The notes beneath the pieces were generated by a model that worked only from the letters and a program-made list of their open reading frames with translations, was not told the DNA's origin and searched no databases. Positions 1 to 6,384 of a DNA stretch of 15,445 nt are shown one piece after another. The DNA lies in the NCBI RefSeq assembly GCF_946885855.1, contig NZ_CAMPHH010000050.1:1-15445 (forward strand), given 5' to 3'. Origin of the DNA: an uncultured Actinotalea sp. GTDB lineage: Bacteria > Actinomycetota > Actinomycetes > Actinomycetales > Cellulomonadaceae. The stretch's first letter is position 1; every line of letters starts with the position of its first letter. The translations under genes and the position numbers were made by a program.

Positions 1-1
1 C

Positions 2-670
2 GCGATCGAGCTGGACGTCCAGCTCACAGGGGACGGTCACGTCGTCGTCATCCACGACGACACGCTCGACGCGACGACCGACGGCACCGGTGCGCTGGGC
101 GAGACGGCGCTCGCGGACGTGCGCGCCGCCGACGCGGGGAGCTGGTTCGCCCCGGCGTACGCCGGGCAGCGGGTGCCGACGTTCGACGAGGTGCTCGACC
201 TGCTCGCCGCCCGGCCCGGGATCGACCTGCTCCTGGAGGTCAAGGGCTCCTGGACGGTCGAGCAGGTGCGCCGGGTCACCGAGCCGATCGCGACCGCGGG
301 GCTCGTCGACCGCGTGGTGGCGCAGAGCTTCTTGCCGGAGACGGTCGCGGCCCTGCGCGAGGCCGCGCCGGACCTCCGGCGCGGGCTGCTCGTGCTCGAG
401 GCCGGACCCGACCTGCTCGAGCGGTGCGCGGAGCTGGGCGTCGTCACGTGCAACCCGCACGGGCTGCTGCTCCTGCAGCAGGCCGACCTCGTGGACCGGC
501 TGCACGACGCTGGGCTGCAGGTCCTCGTCTGGACGCTCGACGAGCCGGACCAGTGGGCGGCGGCCGTGGCGCTCGGGGTCGACGGGATCATCACCGACCG
601 CCCGGACCGGCTCGCGGGGTGGCTCGCCGCCCACCGGCCCGCGACCGTCGCGGCGGATGCCGTCGTCTGA
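2..670 (+). CDS. Glycerophosphodiester phosphodiesterase, 3' part (5' end outside window)
   Basis: This enzyme family hydrolyses glycerophosphodiesters to glycerol 3-phosphate and an alcohol, in phospholipid recycling. The window opens inside the gene, in the frame reading AIELDVQL, and 222 codons are visible. The GDPD TIM-barrel signature is clear: metal-site ELDV, then HDDTLDATTDGTG, the inner metal-binding strand LLLEVK, a VAQSF strand, VWTLDEPDQ, and the terminal GVDGIITDRPD. Only the N-terminal HRG/EN part, roughly 40 residues, should be missing. No signal peptide can be judged because the N-terminus is cut. The stop is followed at once by two hairpins, so this gene probably ends its transcript. 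Family assignment is secure; the substrate is not known. Confidence 0.93.
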   Translation, partial: AIELDVQLTGDGHVVVIHDDTLDATTDGTGALGETALADVRAADAGSWFAPAYAGQRVPTFDEVLDLLAARPGIDLLLEVKGSWTVEQVRRVTEPIATAGLVDRVVAQSFLPETVAALREAAPDLRRGLLVLEAGPDLLERCAELGVVTCNPHGLLLLQQADLVDRLHDAGLQVLVWTLDEPDQWAAAVALGVDGIITDRPDRLAGWLAAHRPATVAADAVV

Positions 671-677
671 CGGTGAT

Positions 678-705
678 CGGCGCGGCCGGCCGGTCGGCCG
701 CGCCG
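678..705 (+). terminator. GC-rich hairpin after the GDPD gene
   Basis: An 11-bp perfect stem (678-688 with 695-705; core GGCGCGGCCG / CGGCCGCGCC) has a 6-nt loop GCCGGT and starts 8 nt after the stop codon. There is no U tract, as is common for actinobacterial terminators. Termination is inferred from position and shape. Confidence 0.6.
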
Positions 706-742
706 GTCGGTCGCGGTCGATCATCGCCCGTCGCCGAACGCG

Positions 743-789
743 CAACGGGGAGACTTCGGAGCACATGTCGCCCCGAAGTCTCCCCGTTG
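743..789. terminator. Long 17-bp hairpin, likely bidirectional terminator
   Basis: Arms 743-759 and 773-789 pair perfectly over 17 bp (CAACGGGGAGACTTCGG and its complement) around a 13-nt loop. It lies between the convergent GDPD and MarR genes, 59 nt before the MarR stop, so it can act on both strands. It is much less GC-biased than its surroundings and its symmetry is exact, which is unusual for chance. Confidence 0.7.
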
Positions 790-847
790 TCGTGGGGACG
801 CCGCCCGACCGGGCGGGGGCCGGCCGGGCCGGTGACGGCGGAGCGAC

Positions 848-1351
848 TCAGCCCGCCGACGGCGCGTCGTGCCGGCGGTACACGTCGCTCATCCGGCCGG
901 CGGGGTCCAGGCGCTGCAGCACGGCGTCGGTGATCGCGGTGAGCTGGGCGATCTGCTCCGGGGTGAGCGCGTCGATGACGTGCTCGCGGACGGTCGCGAC
1001 GTGCCCGGGGGCCGAGGCCACGACCTTCTCCCAGCCCGCGGCGGTGAGCCGGGCGTTGGTGGCGCGGGCGTCCTCGGGGCAGGGGAACCGCTCGACCAGG
1101 CCGCGGTCCTCGAGGCGGCGCACGACGTGCGAGAGCCGGGGGAGCGTGGCGTTCGTCTGGGCGGCCAGCTGCGTCATGCGCAGGGTGCGGTCGGTCGCCT
1201 CGGACAGCATCGCGAGCACGTAGTACTCGAAGTTCGTCAGGTCGGCGTCCCGGCGCAGCTGCTGGTCCAGGCGGCCCGGCAGCAGCTGGAGGACGGCGGC
1301 GAGCCGGACCCAGGCGGCCAGCTGCTCGCGGGTGAGCCACGTCGTCTCCAT
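848..1351 (-). CDS. MarR-family transcriptional regulator
   Basis: A 167-residue winged-helix regulator, the usual length for MarR proteins, which bind palindromic DNA as dimers and release it on binding a small ligand or on oxidation. Residues 38-55 (LTNFEYYVLAMLSEATDR) are the typical opening helix. The helix-turn-helix lies at about 56-80 (RMTQLAAQTNATLPRLSHVV), followed by RRLEDRGLVERF and a wing with the EDARATNARLT element that carries the conserved Asp-x-Arg. Flanking helices form the dimer interface. There is one cysteine (C91), in the wing, so a redox role cannot be excluded. The gene is divergent from an F420-type reductase. Two TTGT-N4-ACAA sites lie in the shared 110-bp gap, so it probably controls the reductase and itself. 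A -10-like TAGACT sits 6 nt before the ATG and no Shine-Dalgarno is visible, which suggests leaderless translation. Confidence 0.93.
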   Translation of the reverse strand: METTWLTREQLAAWVRLAAVLQLLPGRLDQQLRRDADLTNFEYYVLAMLSEATDRTLRMTQLAAQTNATLPRLSHVVRRLEDRGLVERFPCPEDARATNARLTAAGWEKVVASAPGHVATVREHVIDALTPEQIAQLTAITDAVLQRLDPAGRMSDVYRRHDAPSAG

Positions 1352-1357
1352 GCGACC

Positions 1358-1387
1358 AGTCTAGCGGAAAGGTTGTCGAAACAATCA
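1358..1387 (-). promoter_or_regulatory. Promoter of the MarR gene (leaderless)
   Basis: On the minus strand TAGACT (1363 to 1358) fits a -10 box, 6 nt before the ATG, which places +1 at or next to the start codon. Upstream, GATTGT at 17-nt spacing or TTGATT at 19-nt spacing can serve as a weak -35. Operator candidate 1 (1373-1384) falls between and over these elements, consistent with autoregulation. Confidence 0.5.
1373..1384. promoter_or_regulatory. MarR operator candidate 1
   Basis: TTGTCGAAACAA has the form TTGT-N4-ACAA and repeats at 1407-1418. It covers the -35 box of the reductase promoter and the spacer/-35 area of the marR promoter. Its assignment to the adjacent MarR protein is inferred from location and symmetry. 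Confidence 0.6.
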
Positions 1388-1402
1388 AAGCCCTGCTACG
1401 GT
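1373..1402 (+). promoter_or_regulatory. Promoter of the F420-type reductase gene
   Basis: TTGTCG (1373-1378) and TACGGT (1397-1402) with an 18-nt spacer fit a primary-sigma promoter. The expected start near 1409 gives a leader of about 53 nt. The gene has a normal AGGGAGA ribosome-binding site just before the ATG. Operator candidates sit on the -35 box and on the start site. Confidence 0.55.
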
Positions 1403-1406
1403 CTAC

Positions 1407-1418
1407 TTGTAGCGACAA
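1407..1418. promoter_or_regulatory. MarR operator candidate 2
   Basis: TTGTAGCGACAA has the same TTGT-N4-ACAA form as 1373-1384. The centres are 34 bp apart. It overlaps the expected transcription start of the reductase gene, a position where binding should block transcription. Confidence 0.58.
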
Positions 1419-1461
1419 CCAATCAAGCGCCACGAGCGCACCGACGCACCAGGGAGACACC

Positions 1462-2037
1462 ATGAGCACCGTCACGATCCTCGGCACCGGAACCATGGGC
1501 ACGGCCATCGCCGGCCTCGTCGAGAAGGCCGGCCACCCCGTCCAGCTCCTCGGCACGGCGGACGCCGCGACACCCGTCGGCGGGGAGATCGTCGTCCTCG
1601 CCGTCCCGTACCCGGCCGTGGCGCAGATCCTCGCCGAGCGCGGCGACCAGCTCGCCGGACGCGTCGTCGTCGACATCACCAACCCGGTCGACTTCGAGAC
1701 CTTCGACTCCCTGAGCGTCCCCGCCGACTCCTCGGCCGCCGCCCAGATCGCCGCCGCTCTGCCGACGGCGCGCGTCCTCAAGGGCTTCAACGTGAACTTC
1801 GCCGCCACGCTCGCGACGGGCGTCGTCGGCGACCAGGTCACGACCGTCCTGCTCGCCGGGGACGACGCGGACGCCAAGGGCCAGGTCGCGCAGGTCGTCG
1901 AGGCCGCGGGGCTGCGGGTCGTCGACGCCGGCTCGCTGCGCCGCGCGCGGGAGCTCGAGGCGCTCGGCTTCCTCCAGATCACCCTCGCCGCCGCGGAGAA
2001 GACCCCGTGGACCGGAGGCTTCGCGCTCCAGGCCTGA
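1462..2037 (+). CDS. F420-type NADP reductase (NADPH-dependent F420 reductase family)
   Basis: A 191-residue protein with an N-terminal Rossmann fold: TILGTGTMGTAIA at residues 5-17 is the dinucleotide-binding GxGxxG loop, followed by VVLAVPYPAV, DITNP (71-75), KGFN (107-110) and a C-terminal AGLRVVDAGSLRRARELEALGFLQI segment. This is the pattern of the family that moves hydride between NADPH and coenzyme F420. Many members without proven F420 activity are simply called NAD(P)-binding oxidoreductases. It is cytosolic, with no signal or membrane segment. It is divergent from a MarR gene and preceded by a promoter with two operator candidates, so it is probably induced by a small compound or redox stress sensed by MarR. 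The start is supported by an AGGGAGA site. The exact substrate is open. Confidence 0.88.
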   Translation: MSTVTILGTGTMGTAIAGLVEKAGHPVQLLGTADAATPVGGEIVVLAVPYPAVAQILAERGDQLAGRVVVDITNPVDFETFDSLSVPADSSAAAQIAAALPTARVLKGFNVNFAATLATGVVGDQVTTVLLAGDDADAKGQVAQVVEAAGLRVVDAGSLRRARELEALGFLQITLAAAEKTPWTGGFALQA

Positions 2038-2075
2038 GCGCACCGGCGCGGGGCGGGGCCGGCGTCGTCACCCCG

Positions 2076-2534
2076 GTGGAGCTGCCGGACCGCACCGAGG
2101 CGTACGTGACCGGCGACTCCGGCGCACGGCCACGCGCCGTCCGCCACCGCGGCGGCCACGCGCTGACCGTCGAGGTCGACGACGCCCTGGCCGACTGGCT
2201 CGCCGAACGCCTGGCCGAGCTCCCCTCGACTGGCGCCGCGACGGTCAGGGCAGGTGGGCCTCCAGGAGGTCCGCCGCGGCCCGCGCGCCGCCCAGGGAAC
2301 GCAGCTCCGCGCCGAGCAGGGCGGCCGCGGCCCGGTACGACCGTCCGGCGACGACGGTGCGGTACGCCTCCGCGATCGCCGTGGGCCGCGGCGTCCCGGT
2401 CCGCAGGTCGACCCCGGCGCCGTGCCACGCGATCCGGGCGGCGACCTCCGGCTTGTCCAGGTCACCGCCGGCGACGACCAGCGGCACGTCGTGGCGCAGC
2501 GCCTGCAGCACCCCGCCGTAGCCCCCGTTGGTGA
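2076..2534 (+). CDS. Doubtful small ORF after the reductase, possibly a gene remnant
   Basis: From GTG 2076 the frame reads VELPDRTEAYVTGDSG and then LTVEVDDALADWLAERLAEL. Up to about 2246 nearly every codon ends in G or C and the acidic amphipathic composition looks like protein. After that point the frame runs antisense through the glycosyltransferase 3' end and becomes Pro/Arg/Gly-rich, typical of a non-coding shadow, until a stop at 2532. The real part may therefore be about 57 residues that lost its own stop, a fragment of an older gene, or chance. I recognise no domain and see no good ribosome-binding site. Confidence 0.22.
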   Translation: MELPDRTEAYVTGDSGARPRAVRHRGGHALTVEVDDALADWLAERLAELPSTGAATVRAGGPPGGPPRPARRPGNAAPRRAGRPRPGTTVRRRRCGTPPRSPWAAASRSAGRPRRRATRSGRRPPACPGHRRRRPAARRGAAPAAPRRSPRW

Positions 2535-3527
2535 TCATCACAGCGGTGCGCGGCAGCAGCTCCGCGTACGGCAGCATCTCGCCGACCCGGGCGTTCGCGG
2601 GCAGCGGTCCCGGAAGCGGCGGCGTCCGGTGCCCCGTCCCGACGACGACGAGCGCTTCCCCCCGGCGAGCGCCGTCAGCGCGGGGAGCAGCAGGTCGTGC
2701 GGGTCGACGTTCGCCGTCCCCTGGGTCGCGTGGACGACGGGCACGGCCGCGCCGACGACGTCGCCCCACCAGTCGGGCAGCGCGGCCGGTGGGACGGGGC
2801 GCGGGGCGGCGCCGTCGTCGGCGAGGTCGCCCACGAACCGGATGTGCGCTGGGAGGTCCGCCCGCGGGTAGTCCAGGCCGGGCGCGCCGGCGGCGACGAC
2901 GAGCTGGGGCGAGTACCACATCGACGCGAACGTCTCCCGGTCCGCCGGCAGACCCGCCCTGCGCCGGGTCCGCTGGTAGGCGCGCGTGAGGCCGAGCATC
3001 CCGGCCCGGGACCCGGCGCCGAGCACGGCGTCCCGCAGCGCTCCCAGCGGTCCGGTCGCCGGGTGCAGCCCCAGCCCGGTGGGCGGGATGCCCTTGCCGG
3101 GCAGCCACACCGGGACGGGCGACACCGTCGCCCACCGTGACCCGAGCCGCTCGGCGGCAAAGCGGGTGCCCAGCGCCATGGGGTCGCCGGCGAGCAGGTC
3201 CCACGGCTGCTCGTCGTGGGCGGCGAGCAGGTCCGTGGCCTGCGCCGGGGCGGTGCCGAGGAAGAGGTCCTCGAGGTTGATGAGCACCTGCCGGAACGTC
3301 TTGCGGCCCTGCATGCGGGGGAACGTGGCGGCGAAGTCGCGCTCGTCGACGTCCGGCGGTGTCCGCCACGGCAGGGGCCGCGCACCGACCTCCTCGAACA
3401 TCGCGGTGCAGGCGCTGCCGGTGTAGACCCGCACGTCGTGGCCCCGCCGCACGAGCTCGGCCACGACGGTGCGCAGCGGCCGGGCGTGCCCGCCGAAGGG
3501 CATCGCCGTCACGAGGATCGAGGCCAC
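2245..3527 (-). pseudogene. GT1/MGT-type glycosyltransferase, frameshifted
   Basis: The gene reads from a GTG at 3527 (GGAGGA about 10 nt upstream) as MASILVTAMPFGGHARPLRTV, the typical N-terminus of GT-B fold UDP-sugar glycosyltransferases of the UGT/MGT type. It stays in frame for about 288 codons. At a run of six G on the coding strand (plus positions 2658-2663) the frame breaks. The next frame continues with EALVVVGTGH, then MLPYAELLPRTAVMITNGGYGGVLQAL, the nucleotide-sugar-binding region of this family, and ends at 2245. The total span is 1283 nt, one short of a multiple of three. One extra G would restore a protein of about 427 residues, a normal length. Both halves keep coding character, so the break is recent, a sequencing error, or a switchable tract. 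The family transfers sugars to small lipophilic acceptors; the acceptor here is unknown. Confidence 0.85.
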
Positions 3528-3610
3528 GGTTCCAGTGTCCTCCCGGGGGCGCCGCGGCGTCGGGGGACCGGCCCGCGGTGCGCCTCGACGAGCCGGCCGG
3601 GCCGCGTCGC

Positions 3611-3616
3611 TAGCCT
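3611..3616 (+). promoter_or_regulatory. -10 box of the HNH gene (leaderless)
   Basis: TAGCCT lies 6 nt before the ATG at 3623 with no Shine-Dalgarno between. A weak TCGACG sits 20 nt upstream as a possible -35. The geometry matches the other leaderless candidates in the window. Confidence 0.45.
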
Positions 3617-3622
3617 CCGGTC

Positions 3623-3973
3623 ATGCCCGCCGCCCGCAGCCGCAAGGACCGGTACGCGCGGCGCCGCCGTCGGCGGATGGCGGCCGTCGAGCACGACCTG
3701 CACCCCGACCAGTGGGCGGCGCTCGTCGCGGCCTGGGGCGGCTGCGCCTACTGCGGGGCGACGGGGGTGCCGCTGCAGCGTGACTGCGTCCTGCCGATCT
3801 CCCGGGGCGGGCGCTACACGCTGGAGAACATCGCCCCGGCCTGCGCGTCCTGCAACGCGAGCAAGTGCAACGACGAGGTGACCGGCTGGCTCCGGCGCAA
3901 GCGGCTCGACGAGCGGGCGTTCCTCGAGGGGCACGCGCGGATCCAGGCCCAGCTGCGCGCCGCTCCGGCCTGA
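3623..3973 (+). CDS. HNH endonuclease-like protein with Cys in place of the first His
   Basis: A small 116-residue basic protein. After an Arg/Lys-rich start (RSRKDRYARRRRRRMA, residues 5-19) comes a zinc-ribbon HNH module: CAYC (41-44), RDCVLPISRGGRYTLENIAPAC (53-74) and CASCNASK (74-81). The two CxxC pairs should hold a structural zinc. Asn69 and Asn78 fit the N and final positions of HNH. The first His, normally in a D-H-(V/I)-x-P sequence and acting as general base, is Cys55 here (D-C-V-L-P). HNH proteins cut DNA in many contexts. With this substitution catalysis is uncertain, though I think a similar variant is frequent among actinobacterial relatives. The ATG is chosen for its adjoining -10 box. 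No phage, intron or methylase gene is nearby. Confidence 0.82.
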   Translation: MPAARSRKDRYARRRRRRMAAVEHDLHPDQWAALVAAWGGCAYCGATGVPLQRDCVLPISRGGRYTLENIAPACASCNASKCNDEVTGWLRRKRLDERAFLEGHARIQAQLRAAPA

Positions 3974-4039
3974 GTCGCCGATCTCCTGAAGCTCCTGAGG
4001 CCCCGGCCCAGAGCGGGAGCGGGGCGGACCCGGCGCGCG

Positions 4040-4045
4040 TACGGT
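4040..4045 (+). promoter_or_regulatory. -10 box upstream of the DUF2252 gene
   Basis: TACGGT ends 8 nt before the ATG at 4054, and no purine-rich ribosome site lies between, suggesting a leaderless start. A tandem 9-nt repeat (CTCCTGAAG, CTCCTGAGG at 3983-4000) lies further upstream. Confidence 0.42.
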
Positions 4046-4053
4046 CCGTGGAC

Positions 4054-4896
4054 ATGAGCTCCGACGAGCAGCGCAGCCGTCAGATCGTCGACGTCCTCAC
4101 CGACGCGTTCCGCGACCTCATGGAGGTGGACGCGCGGGCCTTCCGGCGCACGTTCCGCGCCATGGCCGCGGACCCGTTCGCCTTCTACCGGGGGACCGCG
4201 TGCCTCTTCTACGCCGACCTCGCGGAGGGCGAGGAGCGCTGGGCCGACGAGCGCACCGGCCGGGTCTGGATCCAGGGCGACCTGCACGCGGAGAACTTCG
4301 GCACGTACATGGACGGGCACGGCGTCCTCATCTTCGACGTCAACGACTACGACGAGGCCTACCTGGGGCCGTTCACCTGGGACCTGCGGCGCATGGCCGC
4401 GAGCCTCGCCGTCATGGGCTGGACGAAGGCGCTGCCCGACCACGCCATCCGCCGGCTCGTGGAGGTGTACCTGCGGGCCTACCTGGACCAGGCGCACCAG
4501 TTCGTCGACACCGACCGGGACCACCAGTGGTCGCTCCGCCTGGGCACGGCCCACGGGCCGGTCCGTGACGCCCTCCTGGAGGCCCAGCTGCGGACGCGCC
4601 TCGGTCTGCTCGAGCGGATGACCGTCGTGGAGGACTACCAGCGCCGCTTCCGGGAGCTGCCGAACCTGCGGGCGCTCGAGGACGGGGAGCGGGACGCCGT
4701 CGTCCGCGCCTACGAGGCCTACGTCGGGACCCTGCCCGGGTCCACGGCGCTCGGCAGCATCACGTACGACCTCAAGGACGTCGTCGGCGCGACGGGCTTC
4801 GGGATCGGCAGCGCGGGTCTGCAGGCGTACAACCTGCTGGCCGAGGGACACACGCAGGCGCTGGAGAACGACGTCGTCCTCAGCATGAAGCAGGGG
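4054..4896 (+). pseudogene. DUF2252 family protein, 3' truncated
   Basis: From ATG 4054 about 281 residues match the DUF2252 family: DPFAFYRGTACLFYADL near the start, VWIQGDLHAENFGTYMDGHGVLIFDVNDYDEA, GPFTWDLRRMAASLAV, later DLKDVVGATGFGIGSAGLQAYNLL and ENDVVLSMKQ. The G-D-x-H-x-x-N-F-G element resembles the phosphotransferase loop of kinase-like folds; function is not established. Family members I know run to about 430-450 residues. Here the match stops at VLSMKQG. The same frame stays open to 6012 but runs out of frame through the next two genes, giving Arg/Pro-rich non-family sequence. The C-terminal third has therefore been lost, probably by deletion between this point and the next gene at 5009. 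A long fusion protein is possible but unlikely to be folded. Confidence 0.8.
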
Positions 4897-5008
4897 GCCG
4901 TCACCCCAGCGCGGGCTGAGCCCCGGGGGGATGAGTTCCGCGGACCCGGCGGGTCTGCCCACCAGGTACTGGGCCGGGCTCCCCGGCCGCGTCGACGAGG
5001 AGGCTCCC

Positions 5009-5302
5009 ATGTCGTTCCAGGCGTATCTCGACACCATCGAGGAGCGGACCGGTCTCACGCCGCGTCAGCTGCTCGCGATCGCCCACGAGAAGGGCCTGGA
5101 CCGGCCGGAGTCGAAGGCGGGCGACGTCGTCGCGTGGCTCGCCGAGGACTACGGGCTCGGGCGCGGCCACGCGATGGCGATGTGGCACGTCATCAGCAAG
5201 GGCCCGGCCATCAGCAGCAAGCACGTCGGCAGCGACGGGGCCCACCGGGACGCCGCCGCCACGCTGTGGCTCGACGGGAGGGCGTCGAACCCGGCTGGGT
5301 GA
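5009..5302 (+). CDS. DUF4287 domain-containing protein
   Basis: A 97-residue soluble protein that is almost entirely one DUF4287 domain: MSFQAYLDTIEERTGLTPRQLL, then AHEKGLDRPESKAGDVVAWLAEDYGLGRGHAMAMWHVI (about 31-68) and ISSKHVG near the end. The family's function is not known; it is common in actinobacteria and other soil bacteria, often beside proteins of the SRPBCC fold. I chose ATG 5009 over an in-frame ATG at 4931 because GAGGAGG lies 6 nt upstream and because the family begins at MSFQAY. It follows the truncated DUF2252 gene by about 110 bp and precedes an SRPBCC gene on the same strand by 201 bp, so it may share a transcript with the latter. Confidence 0.88.
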   Translation: MSFQAYLDTIEERTGLTPRQLLAIAHEKGLDRPESKAGDVVAWLAEDYGLGRGHAMAMWHVISKGPAISSKHVGSDGAHRDAAATLWLDGRASNPAG

Positions 5303-5503
5303 AGCGCCCGGGCCTGCAGCGTCCGTCCGGGTCGCGAGCGTCCCGTCGATGTCCCGCAGGAGACCCCGCGGGGTCGCGCCCCGGTCCATCTCCTGAGGCC
5401 TTGCCGCGGCGCCATGGTCACCGGGCGCATCGGGGGACCCGCACGCATGCTGGGCCGACGGGGGCTGAGACCCGGCCCCGGCACCCGACGAGAGGAGTGG
5501 ACC

Positions 5504-6277
5504 GTGACGACGAAGGTCGAGAAGTCCCTGATCGTGAACGTGCCCGTGTCCGTGGCGTACAACCAGTGGACGCAGTTCGAGGAGTTCCCCCACTTCATGA
5601 GCGGGGTCCAGAGCGTCGAGCAGCTCGGCGACGACCGGCTGCACTGGGTCGCCGAGATCGGCGGGGTCAAGCGGCAGTGGGACGCCGACATCCTCGAGCA
5701 GGTCCCGGACCAGAAGGTCGCCTGGGCCGCGCGCGAGGGTGCGACGAACGCCGGTGCCGTGCGCTTCGAGGACCTCGGCGGCGGGCAGACGCGCGTGCAC
5801 CTGTCGCTCGAGTTCGAGCCGGACGGGCTCGTCGAGAAGGCGGGGGACGCACTCGGCGTCGTCGAGCGCACCGCCGAGAACGACCTGGACCGGTTCAAGG
5901 CGTTCATCGAGGACGAGGGCTACGCGACCGGGGCCTGGCGCGGCTCGATCGCGACCCTCGGGCACGCGGGCGGCACCCCGGACGCGGACGACGCCGCCGC
6001 GTCCCGCGGTGACTCCGGGAAGGCCGGGATCAGCAAGAAGGCTGCTGCTGCGGGGCTCGGGCTCGCGGCCGCCGGCGCTGCCGCGATCGCGTCCGCGACC
6101 TCCTCGGACAAGGGCACGCCGTCCGGCGGTACCGACGAGCTGCCGTACGACCCGGCGACGCCCATCGGCCACAGGGCCGGGGACGTCCACCCCGACGACC
6201 CCTCCGAGCCGGTCGAGCCCCGAACGGGAACGGTGGACCCCCGTGCGGGCCAGGAGGGTACCGAGCCGCGGACCTGA
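5504..6277 (+). CDS. SRPBCC (polyketide cyclase/dehydrase-like) protein with hydrophobic C-terminal tail
   Basis: Of 257 residues, about 1-145 form an SRPBCC/START-like ligand-binding domain: VEKSLIVNVPVSVAYNQWTQFEEFPHFM, LHWVAEIGGVKRQWDADI, PDQKVAWAAREGATNAGAVRFEDL and the long C-terminal helix DRFKAFIEDEG. This cyclase/dehydrase subgroup is common in actinobacteria and has no proven substrate. A Gly/Asp linker is followed by a roughly 20-residue Ala/Gly-rich hydrophobic stretch (179-199) after two lysines, then an acidic, Pro-rich tail that looks disordered. The stretch could be a membrane helix or a low-complexity spacer. GTG 5504 is preferred over ATG 5414 because AGGAG lies a few bases before it and the family starts at TTKVEKS. 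A strong hairpin follows the stop. Confidence 0.88.
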   Translation: MTTKVEKSLIVNVPVSVAYNQWTQFEEFPHFMSGVQSVEQLGDDRLHWVAEIGGVKRQWDADILEQVPDQKVAWAAREGATNAGAVRFEDLGGGQTRVHLSLEFEPDGLVEKAGDALGVVERTAENDLDRFKAFIEDEGYATGAWRGSIATLGHAGGTPDADDAAASRGDSGKAGISKKAAAAGLGLAAAGAAAIASATSSDKGTPSGGTDELPYDPATPIGHRAGDVHPDDPSEPVEPRTGTVDPRAGQEGTEPRT

Positions 6278-6284
6278 CGTGACG

Positions 6285-6328
6285 CCGCGGGGACGGTGGC
6301 GGCTAGCCGAGCCCCACCGGCCCCGCGG
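6285..6328. terminator. Hairpin between convergent genes
   Basis: CCGCGGGG (6285-6292) plus CGGTGG (6294-6299) pairs with CCACCG (6314-6319) plus CCCCGCGG (6321-6328): 14 bp with one A-G mismatch. The loop itself contains the small palindrome CGGCTAGCCG. It starts 8 nt after the SRPBCC stop and lies 57 nt beyond the stop of the facing gene, so it can serve both. No U tract is present. Confidence 0.65.
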
Positions 6329-6384
6329 CCGGTCCCGGCCCGCAGGGCGCGCACGGCACGGGCCCGGGCTGCCGCCCGCATCCC

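Noticed and set aside
591..2465. A long minus-strand open frame joining the MarR region to the reductase antisense strand.
   Set aside because: It is in the wrong frame for MarR and antisense to the reductase; composition is that of a shadow.
5362..5375. Palindrome GACCCCGCGGGGTC between DUF4287 and SRPBCC.
   Set aside because: It could be a terminator or operator, but there is no promoter next to it and the hairpin loop would be too tight at its centre; not convincing enough to call.
4897..6012. A long C-terminal extension of the DUF2252 protein through the next two genes.
   Set aside because: It runs out of frame over the DUF4287 and SRPBCC genes, is Arg/Pro/Gly-rich and has no family similarity I can see; absence of a stop is expected in such GC-rich DNA.
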